DNA of 64,000 bases, from NCBI GenBank assembly GCA_963675435.1, contig OY776216.1, positions 4,092,001 through 4,156,000 on the forward strand. Reading direction: 5' to 3'. The notes beneath the pieces are model-generated. The model was not told the DNA's origin and did no database searches. It saw only the letters and a list, made by a program, of their open reading frames with translations. Positions 44,453-53,894 of this stretch are shown here, in pieces. This DNA comes from Saccharicrinis sp963675435. Lineage in GTDB: Bacteria > Bacteroidota > Bacteroidia > Bacteroidales > Marinilabiliaceae. How positions within the stretch are numbered: position 1 is the stretch's first letter; each line of letters opens with the position of its first letter. The position numbers were made by a program, and so were the translations under genes.

Positions 44453-45328
44453 ATGATAAAGTCAATGACAGGCTTTGGGAAAGCCACTTGTGAACTACCC
44501 GGAAAAAAGATTAGCATAGAAATAAAATCATTAAACAGCAAACAGTTAGATGTTGGCATGCGTTTACCGAATATCTATAGAGAAAAAGATTTAGTTTTAA
44601 GAAATGAGATTGCTAATAAATTAGGTCGAGGAAAAGTTGACGTTGGTTTTTATATTGACTTTTTAGGAAATGAAAAGAACACCTCCATAAACGCCCAGGT
44701 TATTGAAAATTATTTTAATCAATTATCTCCAATTGCCAATAAGCTTGGACTAATTGATAAAACAGATATACTTAGAGCTATAATGCCATTACCTGATACG
44801 ATTAAGACAGAACAGGCTGAACTTGATGAAGAAGAATGGAAAAAGATTGCTGAAACATTTAGTGAAGCTTTAAACTGTTTAAATGAGTTTAGAACTCAGG
44901 AGGGAAAATCTTTAAAGAATGATATTACTTCGAGAATTGAAAATATAAGAAGCCTATCATTACAAGTTGAACCGTTTGAGAAAGAACGAATTGAAAAAAT
45001 AAGAGAAAGAATACTTGATCAGCTTAATGAATTAAAAGAAAAAATTAAAGTAGATCAAAACAGGTTTGAACAAGAAATGATTTTTTATTTGGAGAAACTT
45101 GATATCACTGAAGAAAAAGTTCGTTTGGCAAATCACCTGGATTATTTTTTAGAAACCATTGCTAACGAAGAAATGGTTGGTAAAAAACTGGGATTTATTA
45201 CGCAGGAAATAGGTCGCGAAATAAATACATTAGGTTCTAAAGCAAATCACTCTGAGGTTCAAAAATTAGTAATCCAAATGAAAGATGAACTGGAAAAAAT
45301 AAAAGAACAAAACTTAAATATTTTATAA
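44453..45328 (+). CDS. yicC: YicC family endoribonuclease-like protein
   Basis: A 291-residue protein with the YicC_N domain (IKSMTGFGKATCEL..) and the C-terminal DUF1732 domain (EMVGKKLGFITQEIGREINTLGSKANHSEVQK). YicC proteins were reported to be endoribonucleases acting on mRNA or sRNA. The ATG at 44453 precedes the conserved MTGFG start; the longer TTG-initiated frame from 44432 is less likely. It begins the yicC-gmk-nadD transcript (40 bp to gmk). Confidence 0.9.
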   Translation: MIKSMTGFGKATCELPGKKISIEIKSLNSKQLDVGMRLPNIYREKDLVLRNEIANKLGRGKVDVGFYIDFLGNEKNTSINAQVIENYFNQLSPIANKLGLIDKTDILRAIMPLPDTIKTEQAELDEEEWKKIAETFSEALNCLNEFRTQEGKSLKNDITSRIENIRSLSLQVEPFEKERIEKIRERILDQLNELKEKIKVDQNRFEQEMIFYLEKLDITEEKVRLANHLDYFLETIANEEMVGKKLGFITQEIGREINTLGSKANHSEVQKLVIQMKDELEKIKEQNLNIL

Positions 45329-45368
45329 AAGCACAACCATAATTTTAAACATAAAACACTTCAGGTAA

Positions 45369-45941
45369 ATGACTAAAAAAGGAAAGTTAATCATATTTTC
45401 TGCTCCATCAGGTACAGGTAAAACAACAATTGTTAAGCATCTTTTACAAAAAGATTTTAATATGGAGTTTTCAATATCAGCTACCACCAGAGAACCTCGG
45501 GGACAAGAAAAAAATGGTATTGATTATTACTTTTTAACTCCTGATGAATTTAGAAAAAGAATTGATGCAGAAGAGCTACTAGAGTGGGAAGAAGTTTATA
45601 CTGACAAATATTATGGTACACTAAAAAGTGAAGTTGAAAGGATTACTTCGCAAGGAAATAATATTGTGTTTGATGTTGATGTGGTTGGAGGGCTTAACAT
45701 AAAAAAAATGTATGGCGCACAAGCTATTGCTATTTTTATTAAACCACCTTCGGTTCAAGAACTAAAAAATCGACTATTAATTAGAGGAACAGACTCATTG
45801 GAAGTAATTCAGCAAAGGCTGGATAAAGCAGAAAAAGAGATTAGCTATGCTGATGGATTCGATCATATAATTATAAATGATAAACTTGAGCAAGCTATTT
45901 GTGAAGTTGAAATAGTTTTATCTGATTTTTTAAATGGGTGA
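45369..45941 (+). CDS. gmk: Guanylate kinase
   Basis: Phosphorylates GMP to GDP. The 190-residue protein has the P-loop APSGTGKTT near residue 12-20, the GMP-binding TTREPRGQEKNGIDYYF segment, and the lid region DVDVVGGLNIKKMYG. The stop lies 8 bases inside nadD (ATGGGTGA overlap), so translation of the two genes is probably coupled. It is the middle gene of yicC-gmk-nadD, an order common in this phylum. Confidence 0.96.
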   Translation: MTKKGKLIIFSAPSGTGKTTIVKHLLQKDFNMEFSISATTREPRGQEKNGIDYYFLTPDEFRKRIDAEELLEWEEVYTDKYYGTLKSEVERITSQGNNIVFDVDVVGGLNIKKMYGAQAIAIFIKPPSVQELKNRLLIRGTDSLEVIQQRLDKAEKEISYADGFDHIIINDKLEQAICEVEIVLSDFLNG

Positions 45942-46530
45942 TAAAAAAAAGCATATCGGATTATTTTTTGGTTCATTCAATCCTGTTCATGTAGGACATT
46001 TAGCTTTAGCAAATTACATTGCTGAAAATAGCGAAATAGATGAAGTCTGGTTTGTTGTAAGCCCACAAAATCCATTCAAAGAAACAAGTGAACTTATAGA
46101 TGCTGAGCACAGAGTAAAAATGCTTGAGGAAAGCATTGGGAGTTACCCTAAGTTTAAAGTTTGTGATATTGAACTAAAACTTCCAACTCCTTCATATACT
46201 TATAAAACATTAAATAAACTCACCTCATTGTATTCTGATTATAATTTCTCAATCATAATGGGGTCTGATAATCTAATCAATTTAAACAGATGGAAAAATA
46301 TTGATGAGATTATGAAATCATGTACTATAAAGATATATCCAAGGCCTGAGTATCCAATTGCAGCAAAATTATTAACAGATTCTATCTCAATTATAGATGC
46401 CCCGGTTTTTAACATCTCATCTACTCTTATTAGAGAAGGATTATCTCAAGATAAAAATTACAGTTATTTAATACCTAAAAAAGCCCATGACTATATTAAA
46501 AATCATGGGCTATATAAATTTCACAGTTAA
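45934..46530 (+). CDS. nadD: Nicotinate-nucleotide adenylyltransferase
   Basis: Adenylates NaMN to deamido-NAD in NAD synthesis. The 198-residue protein has the nucleotidyltransferase motif GSFNPVHVGHLALAN (GxFxPxHxGH), MGSDNLINLNRWK, and the SSTLIREGL motif. It overlaps gmk by 8 bp. Together with cinA at 25761-27008 it belongs to pyridine nucleotide metabolism. Its 3' coding end also forms a terminator for the convergent NifX-like gene (46482-46511). Confidence 0.95.
   Translation: MGDKKKHIGLFFGSFNPVHVGHLALANYIAENSEIDEVWFVVSPQNPFKETSELIDAEHRVKMLEESIGSYPKFKVCDIELKLPTPSYTYKTLNKLTSLYSDYNFSIIMGSDNLINLNRWKNIDEIMKSCTIKIYPRPEYPIAAKLLTDSISIIDAPVFNISSTLIREGLSQDKNYSYLIPKKAHDYIKNHGLYKFHS
46482..46511 (-). 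terminator. Terminator inside the nadD 3' end
   Basis: On the minus strand AGCCCATGA pairs with TCATGGGCT around a 12-nt loop and is followed by TTTTTTAGG. It lies 29 bp past the NifX-like stop but inside the nadD coding region. Confidence 0.7.
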
Positions 46531-46539
46531 AAACTTCTG

Positions 46540-46908
46540 TTAATGCGAACATTCATGATCGCCATCTCCATGAGCTGTACAGATGGAATAGTTTCCTTTG
46601 CTTCCAGCGATCCACTGATTTAAAACATCAGATATTTCACCTGTAAAACCAATATAAGCTTCAATTCCTACTCGCTTTAAAGTATTAATAGCACCTTGTC
46701 CCATTCCTCCTGCTAACAGTATATTGACACCAATTTCACTTAAATCATTTGCCAAATTACTTTTACAACCACACGATTCAGGACCTTTAAATTCTTCAGT
46801 TGAAACAATACTATTATCGTCTGATAAAGTATAAATGGTAAACTTTTCACAATGACCAAAATGACTATCAATCATAGTTCCCTTAGTAGGTATAGCTACT
46901 CTCTTCAT
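46540..46908 (-). CDS. NifB/NifX family small metallocofactor-binding protein
   Basis: A 122-residue single-domain member of the dinitrogenase iron-molybdenum cofactor family (KRVAIPTKGTMIDSHFGHCEKFTIY; LLAGGMGQGAINTL). It holds a GPESCGCKSN loop and a Cys/His-rich tail (CTAHGDGDHECSH), suggesting binding of an iron-sulfur or other metal cluster. No nitrogenase or Mrp-type ATPase gene is nearby, so a nitrogen-fixation role is not implied. It lies 98 bp downstream of the histidine kinase gene on the same strand. Confidence 0.85.
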   Translation of the reverse strand: MKRVAIPTKGTMIDSHFGHCEKFTIYTLSDDNSIVSTEEFKGPESCGCKSNLANDLSEIGVNILLAGGMGQGAINTLKRVGIEAYIGFTGEISDVLNQWIAGSKGNYSICTAHGDGDHECSH

Positions 46909-47006
46909 AAGTTATATTATAATTTTATTTACTTTTCGGAAATTTTTTGCCCACAAATATAAGAATATTCTCATTACAATAATACTATTATAACAGACAT
47001 TTTTAT

Positions 47007-48617
47007 TTACAAATGCTTAGGCACTTCAAAATAAAATCTTGATCCTGCATCAACCTCTGATTCCACTTTTATATTACCCCCCATTAGTCCCAGTAATCTT
47101 TTCACAATAGCCAACCCTAAACCTGATCCCTGACTAGATACAGGTAATCCTTTTCCATCAGCCTGAATTTTGTAAAAACGATGAAAAATACGACCTATCT
47201 GTTCATTATGAATTCCAATTCCAGTATCTGAAACTACAAAACGTAATACATCTTCATGTTCTGATACTTTTAGTAACACCTCTCCTTCTGAAGTAAATTT
47301 TAAGGCATTATGCATAAGGTTTGTAATTATTTGTTTTAACCTGCCAGCATCAGTATTAACCACACAATTGCTGGAAACATTTCGTAGATCAACCTTCAAC
47401 TCTACATTTAACTTATCTAATCTGTTTTTCTCTGATTCAATTACGGGTAAAACCTCATTTTTTATAAATGGAATAACTATAATATCTTCATGGTATAGCG
47501 TTGTTTGACCAGTTTCTATTTTACTTAAATCCAAAACATTATTCACCAAGCCAAGCAAATATTCAGAATTGATATATATCACTCTTTTATAACTATCCGC
47601 ATCTTCTTCTGAATCATATAATTTCTGAACTAAAATATTACTAAAACCAATAATAGCATTTAACGGAGTTCTAATTTCATGACTAATATTTTGAAGAAAT
47701 GCAGTTTTTAATTTATTACTTTCTTCTGCTTTTTTAACAGCTCTTTTCAAATCTGAAATATCATAAGCAAAGCAGATATAATGATCAATTTCAACGTTTA
47801 ACAAATCAAGTTTTAAGTGCTTTAGTGCTTTATTATTCTTTGAAATCAATGCACATTCTTGCGATTCGGAATTTACATCAACAGAACTACAAGCTTTTCT
47901 AAAACGATTTAAATCTTCATTATCAACGAACAAGGAAAAAAAATTTTTTGATAAAAGAAATTCCTTTTCATACCCAGTAATATTGAAAACAGCAGGATTA
48001 ACATCCACTATATCAAACTTATAATCCAAAATAAATATACCATCATTTGTATTAAGAAAGTAATTCTTTAACCTGGCCTCTCTATGCATTAATGCTTGAA
48101 TAGCAAATTTTCGTTCTGTAACGTCCTCAATAATTCCTAAAAATCCGGTTACCTTATTCGTATCATCAAAAATTGGAGACTTATGTGTATCTATATAAAC
48201 AACCTTATTTCTGTTTTTTAAATAGAAACTGATTTCCCGCTTCACTGGCAGCTTCTCCTCCAGTATCCTTTGATACATCTTACTAAAACGCTTGTAGATA
48301 TTCTTATCAAAATCCAAATCATAATCTGTTTTTCCTAAAATATCCTCAACAGACTGATAACCAAAAGTTGCAAGAAATTTTTTATTTGCATAAACATATT
48401 TAAATGATACATCTTTAATGTATACTCCAAGGTTGATATCCTCAAGTATATAGGTTAATTCTTTAGGAATTCGTATATGATTGGTTTGGGCATTTTCTTC
48501 TAATTGATCAACTATAGAAAAAATGGCAACTAAATCTACATCAGGATTTTTTTCCTTAACCCTACTTAACTCTTCCTTTAATTTTCCAATTAACAAGCCA
48601 CCTTCTGATGAAATCAT
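47007..48617 (-). CDS. PAS-domain sensor histidine kinase
   Basis: A 536-residue soluble kinase. A short N-terminal coiled region (about 10-50) is followed by PAS domains at about 55-168 and 182-290, HisKA with H313 in FLQNISHEIRTPLN, and HATPase with DTGIG and GSGLGLAIVKR. There is no membrane helix, so the signal is sensed in the cytosol. No response regulator gene is adjacent, hence an orphan kinase. It shares its minus-strand orientation with the downstream NifX-like gene. Confidence 0.93.
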   Translation of the reverse strand: MISSEGGLLIGKLKEELSRVKEKNPDVDLVAIFSIVDQLEENAQTNHIRIPKELTYILEDINLGVYIKDVSFKYVYANKKFLATFGYQSVEDILGKTDYDLDFDKNIYKRFSKMYQRILEEKLPVKREISFYLKNRNKVVYIDTHKSPIFDDTNKVTGFLGIIEDVTERKFAIQALMHREARLKNYFLNTNDGIFILDYKFDIVDVNPAVFNITGYEKEFLLSKNFFSLFVDNEDLNRFRKACSSVDVNSESQECALISKNNKALKHLKLDLLNVEIDHYICFAYDISDLKRAVKKAEESNKLKTAFLQNISHEIRTPLNAIIGFSNILVQKLYDSEEDADSYKRVIYINSEYLLGLVNNVLDLSKIETGQTTLYHEDIIVIPFIKNEVLPVIESEKNRLDKLNVELKVDLRNVSSNCVVNTDAGRLKQIITNLMHNALKFTSEGEVLLKVSEHEDVLRFVVSDTGIGIHNEQIGRIFHRFYKIQADGKGLPVSSQGSGLGLAIVKRLLGLMGGNIKVESEVDAGSRFYFEVPKHL

Positions 48618-48961
48618 AACCCTCTTATTTGGGAGAAAAATATAACCATAAAATCACTGAAAACCAATTAAACACAATATTTTAAGTATTCCAACTAGCA
48701 CACAATTAATAAACATTTTTTAACATACTTTATTTTTTTACTAGTCTATAAATCTCAATATCACTGATTAAAGTCATACGAATTTGCTAATTTTGCCGGC
48801 TGTTTTTATAAGGTTTAAACACGCCTTTATCATTAATCTTTGTAACAAATTAATCACAATTGGAATCGTATTACTATTGAAAAACCAACAACTGTCATTT
48901 TTTTTCAAGCACATATACACAATACAATTCCTTTCACTTTTGAAAATAAATAATAAATCAT
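48618..48961. other. Long leader region before the sulP gene
   Basis: Non-coding and AT-rich. TAATTTTG at 48788-48795 (followed by CCGGC) matches the TAnnTTTG box and would give a leader of about 160 nt for sulP, long enough for post-transcriptional control, but I recognise no riboswitch. A 74-codon frame inside has no homology I can see. Confidence 0.4.
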
Positions 48962-50560
48962 ATGAAATTTACATTTTCTTTTATCGACAAACGACAGGGT
49001 TCTGTTAAAGATGATATATTATCAGGACTTACAGTTGCACTAGCACTAGTTCCGGAAGCAGTTGCCTTTGCTTTTGTGGCAGGTATTTCACCTATCATTG
49101 GTTTATACGGAGCCTTTATGATGGGATTAGTTACTTCAATTATGGGAGGTCGCCCAGGAATGATATCCGGAGCTACCGGAGCTCTTGCAGTTGTAATGGT
49201 AAGTCTTGTAAGCGAAGGTAATGCAATGGGTGCTCCTGGTGATATGATGGGTATTCAATACCTCTTTGCTACTATTATCTTGGCCGGGTTATTTCAGATG
49301 GCTGCTGGATTCCTAAAGCTTGGAAAGTTTATCCGCATGATTCCTCAATCTGTAATGATGGGTTTTGTTAATGGGTTAGCCATTGTAATTTTCACTTCGC
49401 AGTTAGGAATGTTTAAAATTGGTGGAGAATTTTTAAGTGGTTCACCATTATTTATCATGCTAGGATTAGTTGCACTAACAATGGGTATTATGTATTTCTT
49501 ACCTATGTTTAGCAAAAAAATACCTGCCGCCCTTGTTGGTATTGTAGTTGTTTCTTTAATTGTAATATTAGGCGGAATTGAAACAGAAACAGTAAGATCA
49601 TTTGTTGTTTCAAAAGGAGGTACTGGTATTAAAGCTGGTTTACCAACATTTAACGTACCTATGATTCCGTTTAGCATAGAGACACTAAAATTTATTTTAC
49701 CATATGCTCTAATTTTAGCCACAATTGGTTTAACAGAATCATTAATGACCCTTACACTAGTTGATGAATTAACTGAAACAAGAGGAAGTGGAAACAGAGA
49801 ATGTGTTGCTCAGGGTGTTGCCAATATAACCAACGGTTTCTTTGGTGGTATGGGAGGTTGTGCCATGATTGGTCAGAGTATCATTAACATCAAGTCTGGT
49901 GGTAGAGGTCGTCTTTCTGGTATTGTTGCTGCACTTGCATTGTTAATGTTTATTTTGTTTGCTTCAAGCTATATTGAGATGATTCCTATTGCAGCCTTAG
50001 TTGGAGTTATGTTTATGGTTGTTATAGGAACTTTTGCATGGAGTACATTTAAAATCATCAATAAAATTCCTTTAGCTGATGTTATTGTTATTATTTTAGT
50101 AACAGCTCTTACTGTAATTTTTGATTTGGCGATTGCTGTTGCTGCTGGCGTTGTTGTTTCAACTCTTGTGTTTGCATGGGAAAATGCTGTCAAAATTCGA
50201 GTTTCAAGTGTAGTGGATGATCAGGGTGTTAAACACTATATTGTTCATGGCCCTTTATTCTTTGCAGCAACAACATCTTTTATCAATAGTTTTGATGTTA
50301 AGAACGATCCTAAGGAAGTAATCATTTCTTTTGAAGAATCTCGAATAATGGATCAATCAGCGATTGAGGCAATCAATAAATTAGCAGAAAAATATCAATT
50401 AATTGGAACAAATGTACACCTTAGATATTTATCTTCTGATTGCATAAAATTAATCAAGAAAGCTGAAAAAATCTGTGATGTCAATGTTCTTAAAGACCCA
50501 GATTATCATGTTGCCATTAATAATTATCGTAAAAAGGTAGAAGAGCTAAAAACTGTTTAA
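48962..50560 (+). CDS. SulP family anion transporter with STAS domain
   Basis: A 532-residue membrane transporter. Residues 1-420 hold ten to twelve hydrophobic segments with the SulP signature ALVPEAVAFAFVAGISPIIGLYGAF and GGMGGCAMIGQSIINIKSGGRGRLSG; residues 440-530 form a STAS domain (DPKEVIISFEESRIMDQSAIEAINKL). Family members carry sulfate, bicarbonate or dicarboxylates; the ion is not fixed by sequence. It ends at a strong terminator and has a long leader. The next gene on the strand is a sensor kinase 193 bp away. Confidence 0.92.
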   Translation: MKFTFSFIDKRQGSVKDDILSGLTVALALVPEAVAFAFVAGISPIIGLYGAFMMGLVTSIMGGRPGMISGATGALAVVMVSLVSEGNAMGAPGDMMGIQYLFATIILAGLFQMAAGFLKLGKFIRMIPQSVMMGFVNGLAIVIFTSQLGMFKIGGEFLSGSPLFIMLGLVALTMGIMYFLPMFSKKIPAALVGIVVVSLIVILGGIETETVRSFVVSKGGTGIKAGLPTFNVPMIPFSIETLKFILPYALILATIGLTESLMTLTLVDELTETRGSGNRECVAQGVANITNGFFGGMGGCAMIGQSIINIKSGGRGRLSGIVAALALLMFILFASSYIEMIPIAALVGVMFMVVIGTFAWSTFKIINKIPLADVIVIILVTALTVIFDLAIAVAAGVVVSTLVFAWENAVKIRVSSVVDDQGVKHYIVHGPLFFAATTSFINSFDVKNDPKEVIISFEESRIMDQSAIEAINKLAEKYQLIGTNVHLRYLSSDCIKLIKKAEKICDVNVLKDPDYHVAINNYRKKVEELKTV

Positions 50561-50581
50561 TATCGAAATTATATATAATAT

Positions 50582-50616
50582 AAAGCCTGCTGTATATGAA
50601 CAGCAGGCTTTTTTTG
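50582..50616 (+). terminator. Terminator after the sulP gene
   Basis: Perfect stem AAAGCCTGCTGT / ACAGCAGGCTTT with a 6-nt loop followed by a T-run, 21 bp past the stop. Confidence 0.9.
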
Positions 50617-50753
50617 TAAAATTCTCCATCACTAAATACAAATCATAAGTAAGCATTTTTGTATATTTCACCACTAATTCATGGAGGTTGGTAAAATTCA
50701 CCAAGATATCTGGATAAATTCTTATATTTTCATCGTGATTTCATCCCAAAAAA

Positions 50754-52649
50754 ATGACTAAAATTCAAACTAAAACAACCGGACTATTTATCTCAATTGC
50801 AGTAATTGCCGCTGTTTTAGTTGCGTCTTTAGCCCTGTGGAAGAGCAGTCATATTTTAAAAGATAATGCGGTTGAAAAAATGCTATATCAGGCACAGTAT
50901 CAAGCCAGTACTTTCGAACATGATTTATCTCAATTACGTTCTATCACTCAATCAATTGAAGCATCACTACTTACTATTTATCCCAAAGAAGGTTTAAATG
51001 AAAACAACATCAATAAGGTGAAGGATGATTTAACAAAACACATGATGATGATTGGAAAAAAAATGAATGCGCTAAGTTTGTGGGTTGTTTTTAATCCGGA
51101 GTTAGTTCCACAAAACCAGAACATTGATTTATATGATAAAAACAGAGATGGTAATTTTGTAAAAGCGGATCCATATAACATCAATAATTTTGATATGGGG
51201 TCACAAACTATGAAATGGTGGACCGACGCTATTACAAACGGAGAAGTATGGACGGAACCATATTACTGGGAAGATTGGGATATGGAGTTGATTTCTTACT
51301 CAAAAGCCATTTACATAGATTCTATATTTATTGGCTGCATTGGTTCTGATATTGATTTTACAAAAAAAAGAGCTGAGTGGTCAAATATGAGCCTTTATCA
51401 AAGCGGATATTTAGTTCTTATCAATCAAAATTTTCACTTTATTCTGCATCCCCAGTACAATGACAATGATGCTATTGAAACCATCCCAAGTGATGTTTAT
51501 AACTATATAAATGACAATGTATTCAAAAACAAAAGTGGACATATAAACTATGATCTATTCGGAATAAAAAAGGTAATGACCTTTCAAAATTTAACAAACG
51601 GATGGGCCTTACTTGCAGTAGTTCCGATTAAAGAAATATATGAACCAATTTATAAAACAGGAAACACATTACTTATAATTTTAGGTTTGGTTATTTTAAT
51701 TTCTGTAGGTATTGCCATGTTCTTTAGTAAAACAATTACCTCGCCAATTGAGAGACTGGGAGTATTATTTAATGAAGCAAAACATGGAAATCTTGAGGTT
51801 AGATGCAATATAAACTCCAATGATGAATTACAAAAGCTGGGTAATCAATTCAATTATTTTTTGCAACAAATGCAAACCATGATTGATCAGTTGAAAGAAA
51901 AAGAGATTAACCTTACTGAAGCCAAAGAAAAGGCGATTGAATCCGACAAACTAAAAACTGCTTTTCTTGAAAATTTAAGTCATGAAATAAGAACTCCGTT
52001 GACAGGAATTGTTGGCTATGCAGAATTATTAAACACCGATGGTTTTTCTAAAGATGAAAAAGATGACTTTTTATCAACCATCCAACAAAATAATGATAAT
52101 CTATTACAGTTCATTGAGGATGTAATCACCTTTTCAAAATTAGAAAGAGGTATTTTGCACCCCAAAAATGATGAATATAATCTGGATCAATTATTTATCA
52201 AAATACATCAAAATGTAACTCCTCCCTTTGACACTATAAATGAACACATCACATTTAAAACTATATTACCCACTAATCAAACAAGTATTTGTATTCACAC
52301 CGATTCCGATCTGGTTATAAAATCGCTCAAAATATTGCTCGACAACGCTTACAAATTCACCATTAAAGGTGAAATTATTATGGAATGTTTCATTAAAAAC
52401 AACAAATGGGGGATTGAAATAAAAGATACTGGCATCGGGATTCCTAAAGAATTTCAGAAATTAATATTCAAAAAATTCTACAAATATACTAGTGATAAAA
52501 CAAAAATATACAGAGGTGTAGGAATGGGATTGGCCATAGTTTCGGAGATTGTAAAAATTTTACATGGTAATATAACTGTACATTCCGTTAAAGGTAAAGG
52601 TTCTAGTTTCATTATTGAATTTAATATACCCTCAATTACTACATATTGA
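50754..52649 (+). CDS. Membrane sensor histidine kinase with Cache domain
   Basis: A 631-residue kinase with a membrane helix at about 10-30, a periplasmic dCache-type domain at 35-300 (WWTDAITNGEVWTEPYYWEDWD, IGCIGSDIDF), a second helix at 303-325, HAMP at about 326-378, HisKA with H410 in FLENLSHEIRTPLTG, and HATPase with DTGIGIP and GVGMGLAIVSEI. dCache domains usually bind small extracytoplasmic ligands such as amino or organic acids. No response regulator is adjacent. It precedes an ankyrin gene by 86 bp on the same strand. Confidence 0.93.
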   Translation: MTKIQTKTTGLFISIAVIAAVLVASLALWKSSHILKDNAVEKMLYQAQYQASTFEHDLSQLRSITQSIEASLLTIYPKEGLNENNINKVKDDLTKHMMMIGKKMNALSLWVVFNPELVPQNQNIDLYDKNRDGNFVKADPYNINNFDMGSQTMKWWTDAITNGEVWTEPYYWEDWDMELISYSKAIYIDSIFIGCIGSDIDFTKKRAEWSNMSLYQSGYLVLINQNFHFILHPQYNDNDAIETIPSDVYNYINDNVFKNKSGHINYDLFGIKKVMTFQNLTNGWALLAVVPIKEIYEPIYKTGNTLLIILGLVILISVGIAMFFSKTITSPIERLGVLFNEAKHGNLEVRCNINSNDELQKLGNQFNYFLQQMQTMIDQLKEKEINLTEAKEKAIESDKLKTAFLENLSHEIRTPLTGIVGYAELLNTDGFSKDEKDDFLSTIQQNNDNLLQFIEDVITFSKLERGILHPKNDEYNLDQLFIKIHQNVTPPFDTINEHITFKTILPTNQTSICIHTDSDLVIKSLKILLDNAYKFTIKGEIIMECFIKNNKWGIEIKDTGIGIPKEFQKLIFKKFYKYTSDKTKIYRGVGMGLAIVSEIVKILHGNITVHSVKGKGSSFIIEFNIPSITTY

Positions 52650-52735
52650 TAAAATCTAACTCTAATTTTTGTCAACCTAATACTTTATTCAATATATTCG
52701 TGCCCCTCCATTTATTAATCATCAATTACATTTAA

Positions 52736-53722
52736 ATGAATTCTTTAAAACGAAGATTTTTTTCAATTGCTTCAATTATCACGCTTAACTTGCTTCTGAA
52801 CAACATTTATGTTTTTTGTCAGAATAACAACCAATATGATACTTATACGGAAATAGAAAGTCTCATTTTAAAAAAGGACTCAAGCGGTTTAGAAAATAAA
52901 TTAAAAGAAAACAACCTCAATTTTAATTCTGTTATTATTGATGTAACTCCATTATTCTTGGCTTGTCGTAAACCTGACAGTACATATATTAATTGGTTAT
53001 TAAAAAAAGGAGCTTCGCCCAATGTAATCTCCAGATATGGAACTGTTGGAAACTGGTTATTGGAAAAAAAAGGTCATATTGATATTTTTAATATGCTTCT
53101 TGATCACGGGTTTGATCCTAACATTGAGAGTATGGCATATTGGTTAAATAAAAAAGAAAATCACCCTGAAGAAGTTCCGGAATGGCTAAATCGTTCTTTT
53201 AGTAAAATCAAAGAAAATAATTTAAAAACAGACCATCTTCCATATTTTGCCTACACTGATCCTGCAGATGATTTAATTTTAGCGGTATCAATTGTTCGAG
53301 ATAGTACTTTAACCTTGACAAAAAAACTGCTTAATTATAATATGGATGTAAATATGATCGATAAAAAGGGAGTCACACCTATTTTTTATGCAATTCACTA
53401 TCAAAATGTTGAAGCATTAAAATTATTTATAAAACATGGTGCAGATGTGAATCATATTCTAGCTCCTCCAGTTAGCTCAATGTATGAGAATAATCAAATT
53501 TTTAACAATAGCATTACTCCAATTTTAATGTGCATGCAAGAAATTGATCAAAATTCAGATCTATTAAACAAAGAAGAAACCATGTCTATTATAAAGATTT
53601 TGTTAAAAGCAGGTGCAGACATCCATCATAAAACAAATAATGATAAAATTTCAGCTTTAGATATTGCCAATAAATTAAATCATAAAAGCATTAATAAATT
53701 GTTTAAAAAGCATGGAAAATAA
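52736..53722 (+). CDS. Secreted ankyrin repeat protein
   Basis: A 328-residue protein with an N-terminal signal peptide (FFSIASIITLNLLLNNIYVF) and degenerate ankyrin repeats over most of its length, clearest at DVTPLFLACRKPDSTYINWLLKKG, GVTPIFYAIHYQNVEALKLF and ITPILMCMQ..IIKILLKAGADIHH written here in part. It is likely periplasmic or surface exposed. It lies 86 bp downstream of the Cache sensor kinase on the same strand, so co-expression is possible. It differs from the ankyrin lipoprotein at 14675-15274 in lacking a lipobox. Confidence 0.78.
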   Translation: MNSLKRRFFSIASIITLNLLLNNIYVFCQNNNQYDTYTEIESLILKKDSSGLENKLKENNLNFNSVIIDVTPLFLACRKPDSTYINWLLKKGASPNVISRYGTVGNWLLEKKGHIDIFNMLLDHGFDPNIESMAYWLNKKENHPEEVPEWLNRSFSKIKENNLKTDHLPYFAYTDPADDLILAVSIVRDSTLTLTKKLLNYNMDVNMIDKKGVTPIFYAIHYQNVEALKLFIKHGADVNHILAPPVSSMYENNQIFNNSITPILMCMQEIDQNSDLLNKEETMSIIKILLKAGADIHHKTNNDKISALDIANKLNHKSINKLFKKHGK

Positions 53723-53894
53723 TTTGTATTAAAAACACACTCTAAAACTACACAAATACTTATTTTTAAATACATTAACAAGGTTTAAAATAGATTAATC
53801 TGAAAATATTATTTGCTAATAGAGATAAAATATCAATAAAGATTAAACATTTTGCATATGCCAATGTTTAAATTTCAAACAAATAAAATATACA

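Noticed and set aside
46540..46908. Nitrogen fixation locus
   Set aside because: A single NifX-like protein without nifHDK or nifB is not evidence for nitrogenase.
48784..49008. 74-codon frame in the sulP leader
   Set aside because: Overlaps the sulP start, hydrophobic low-complexity composition, no family; treated as non-coding leader.
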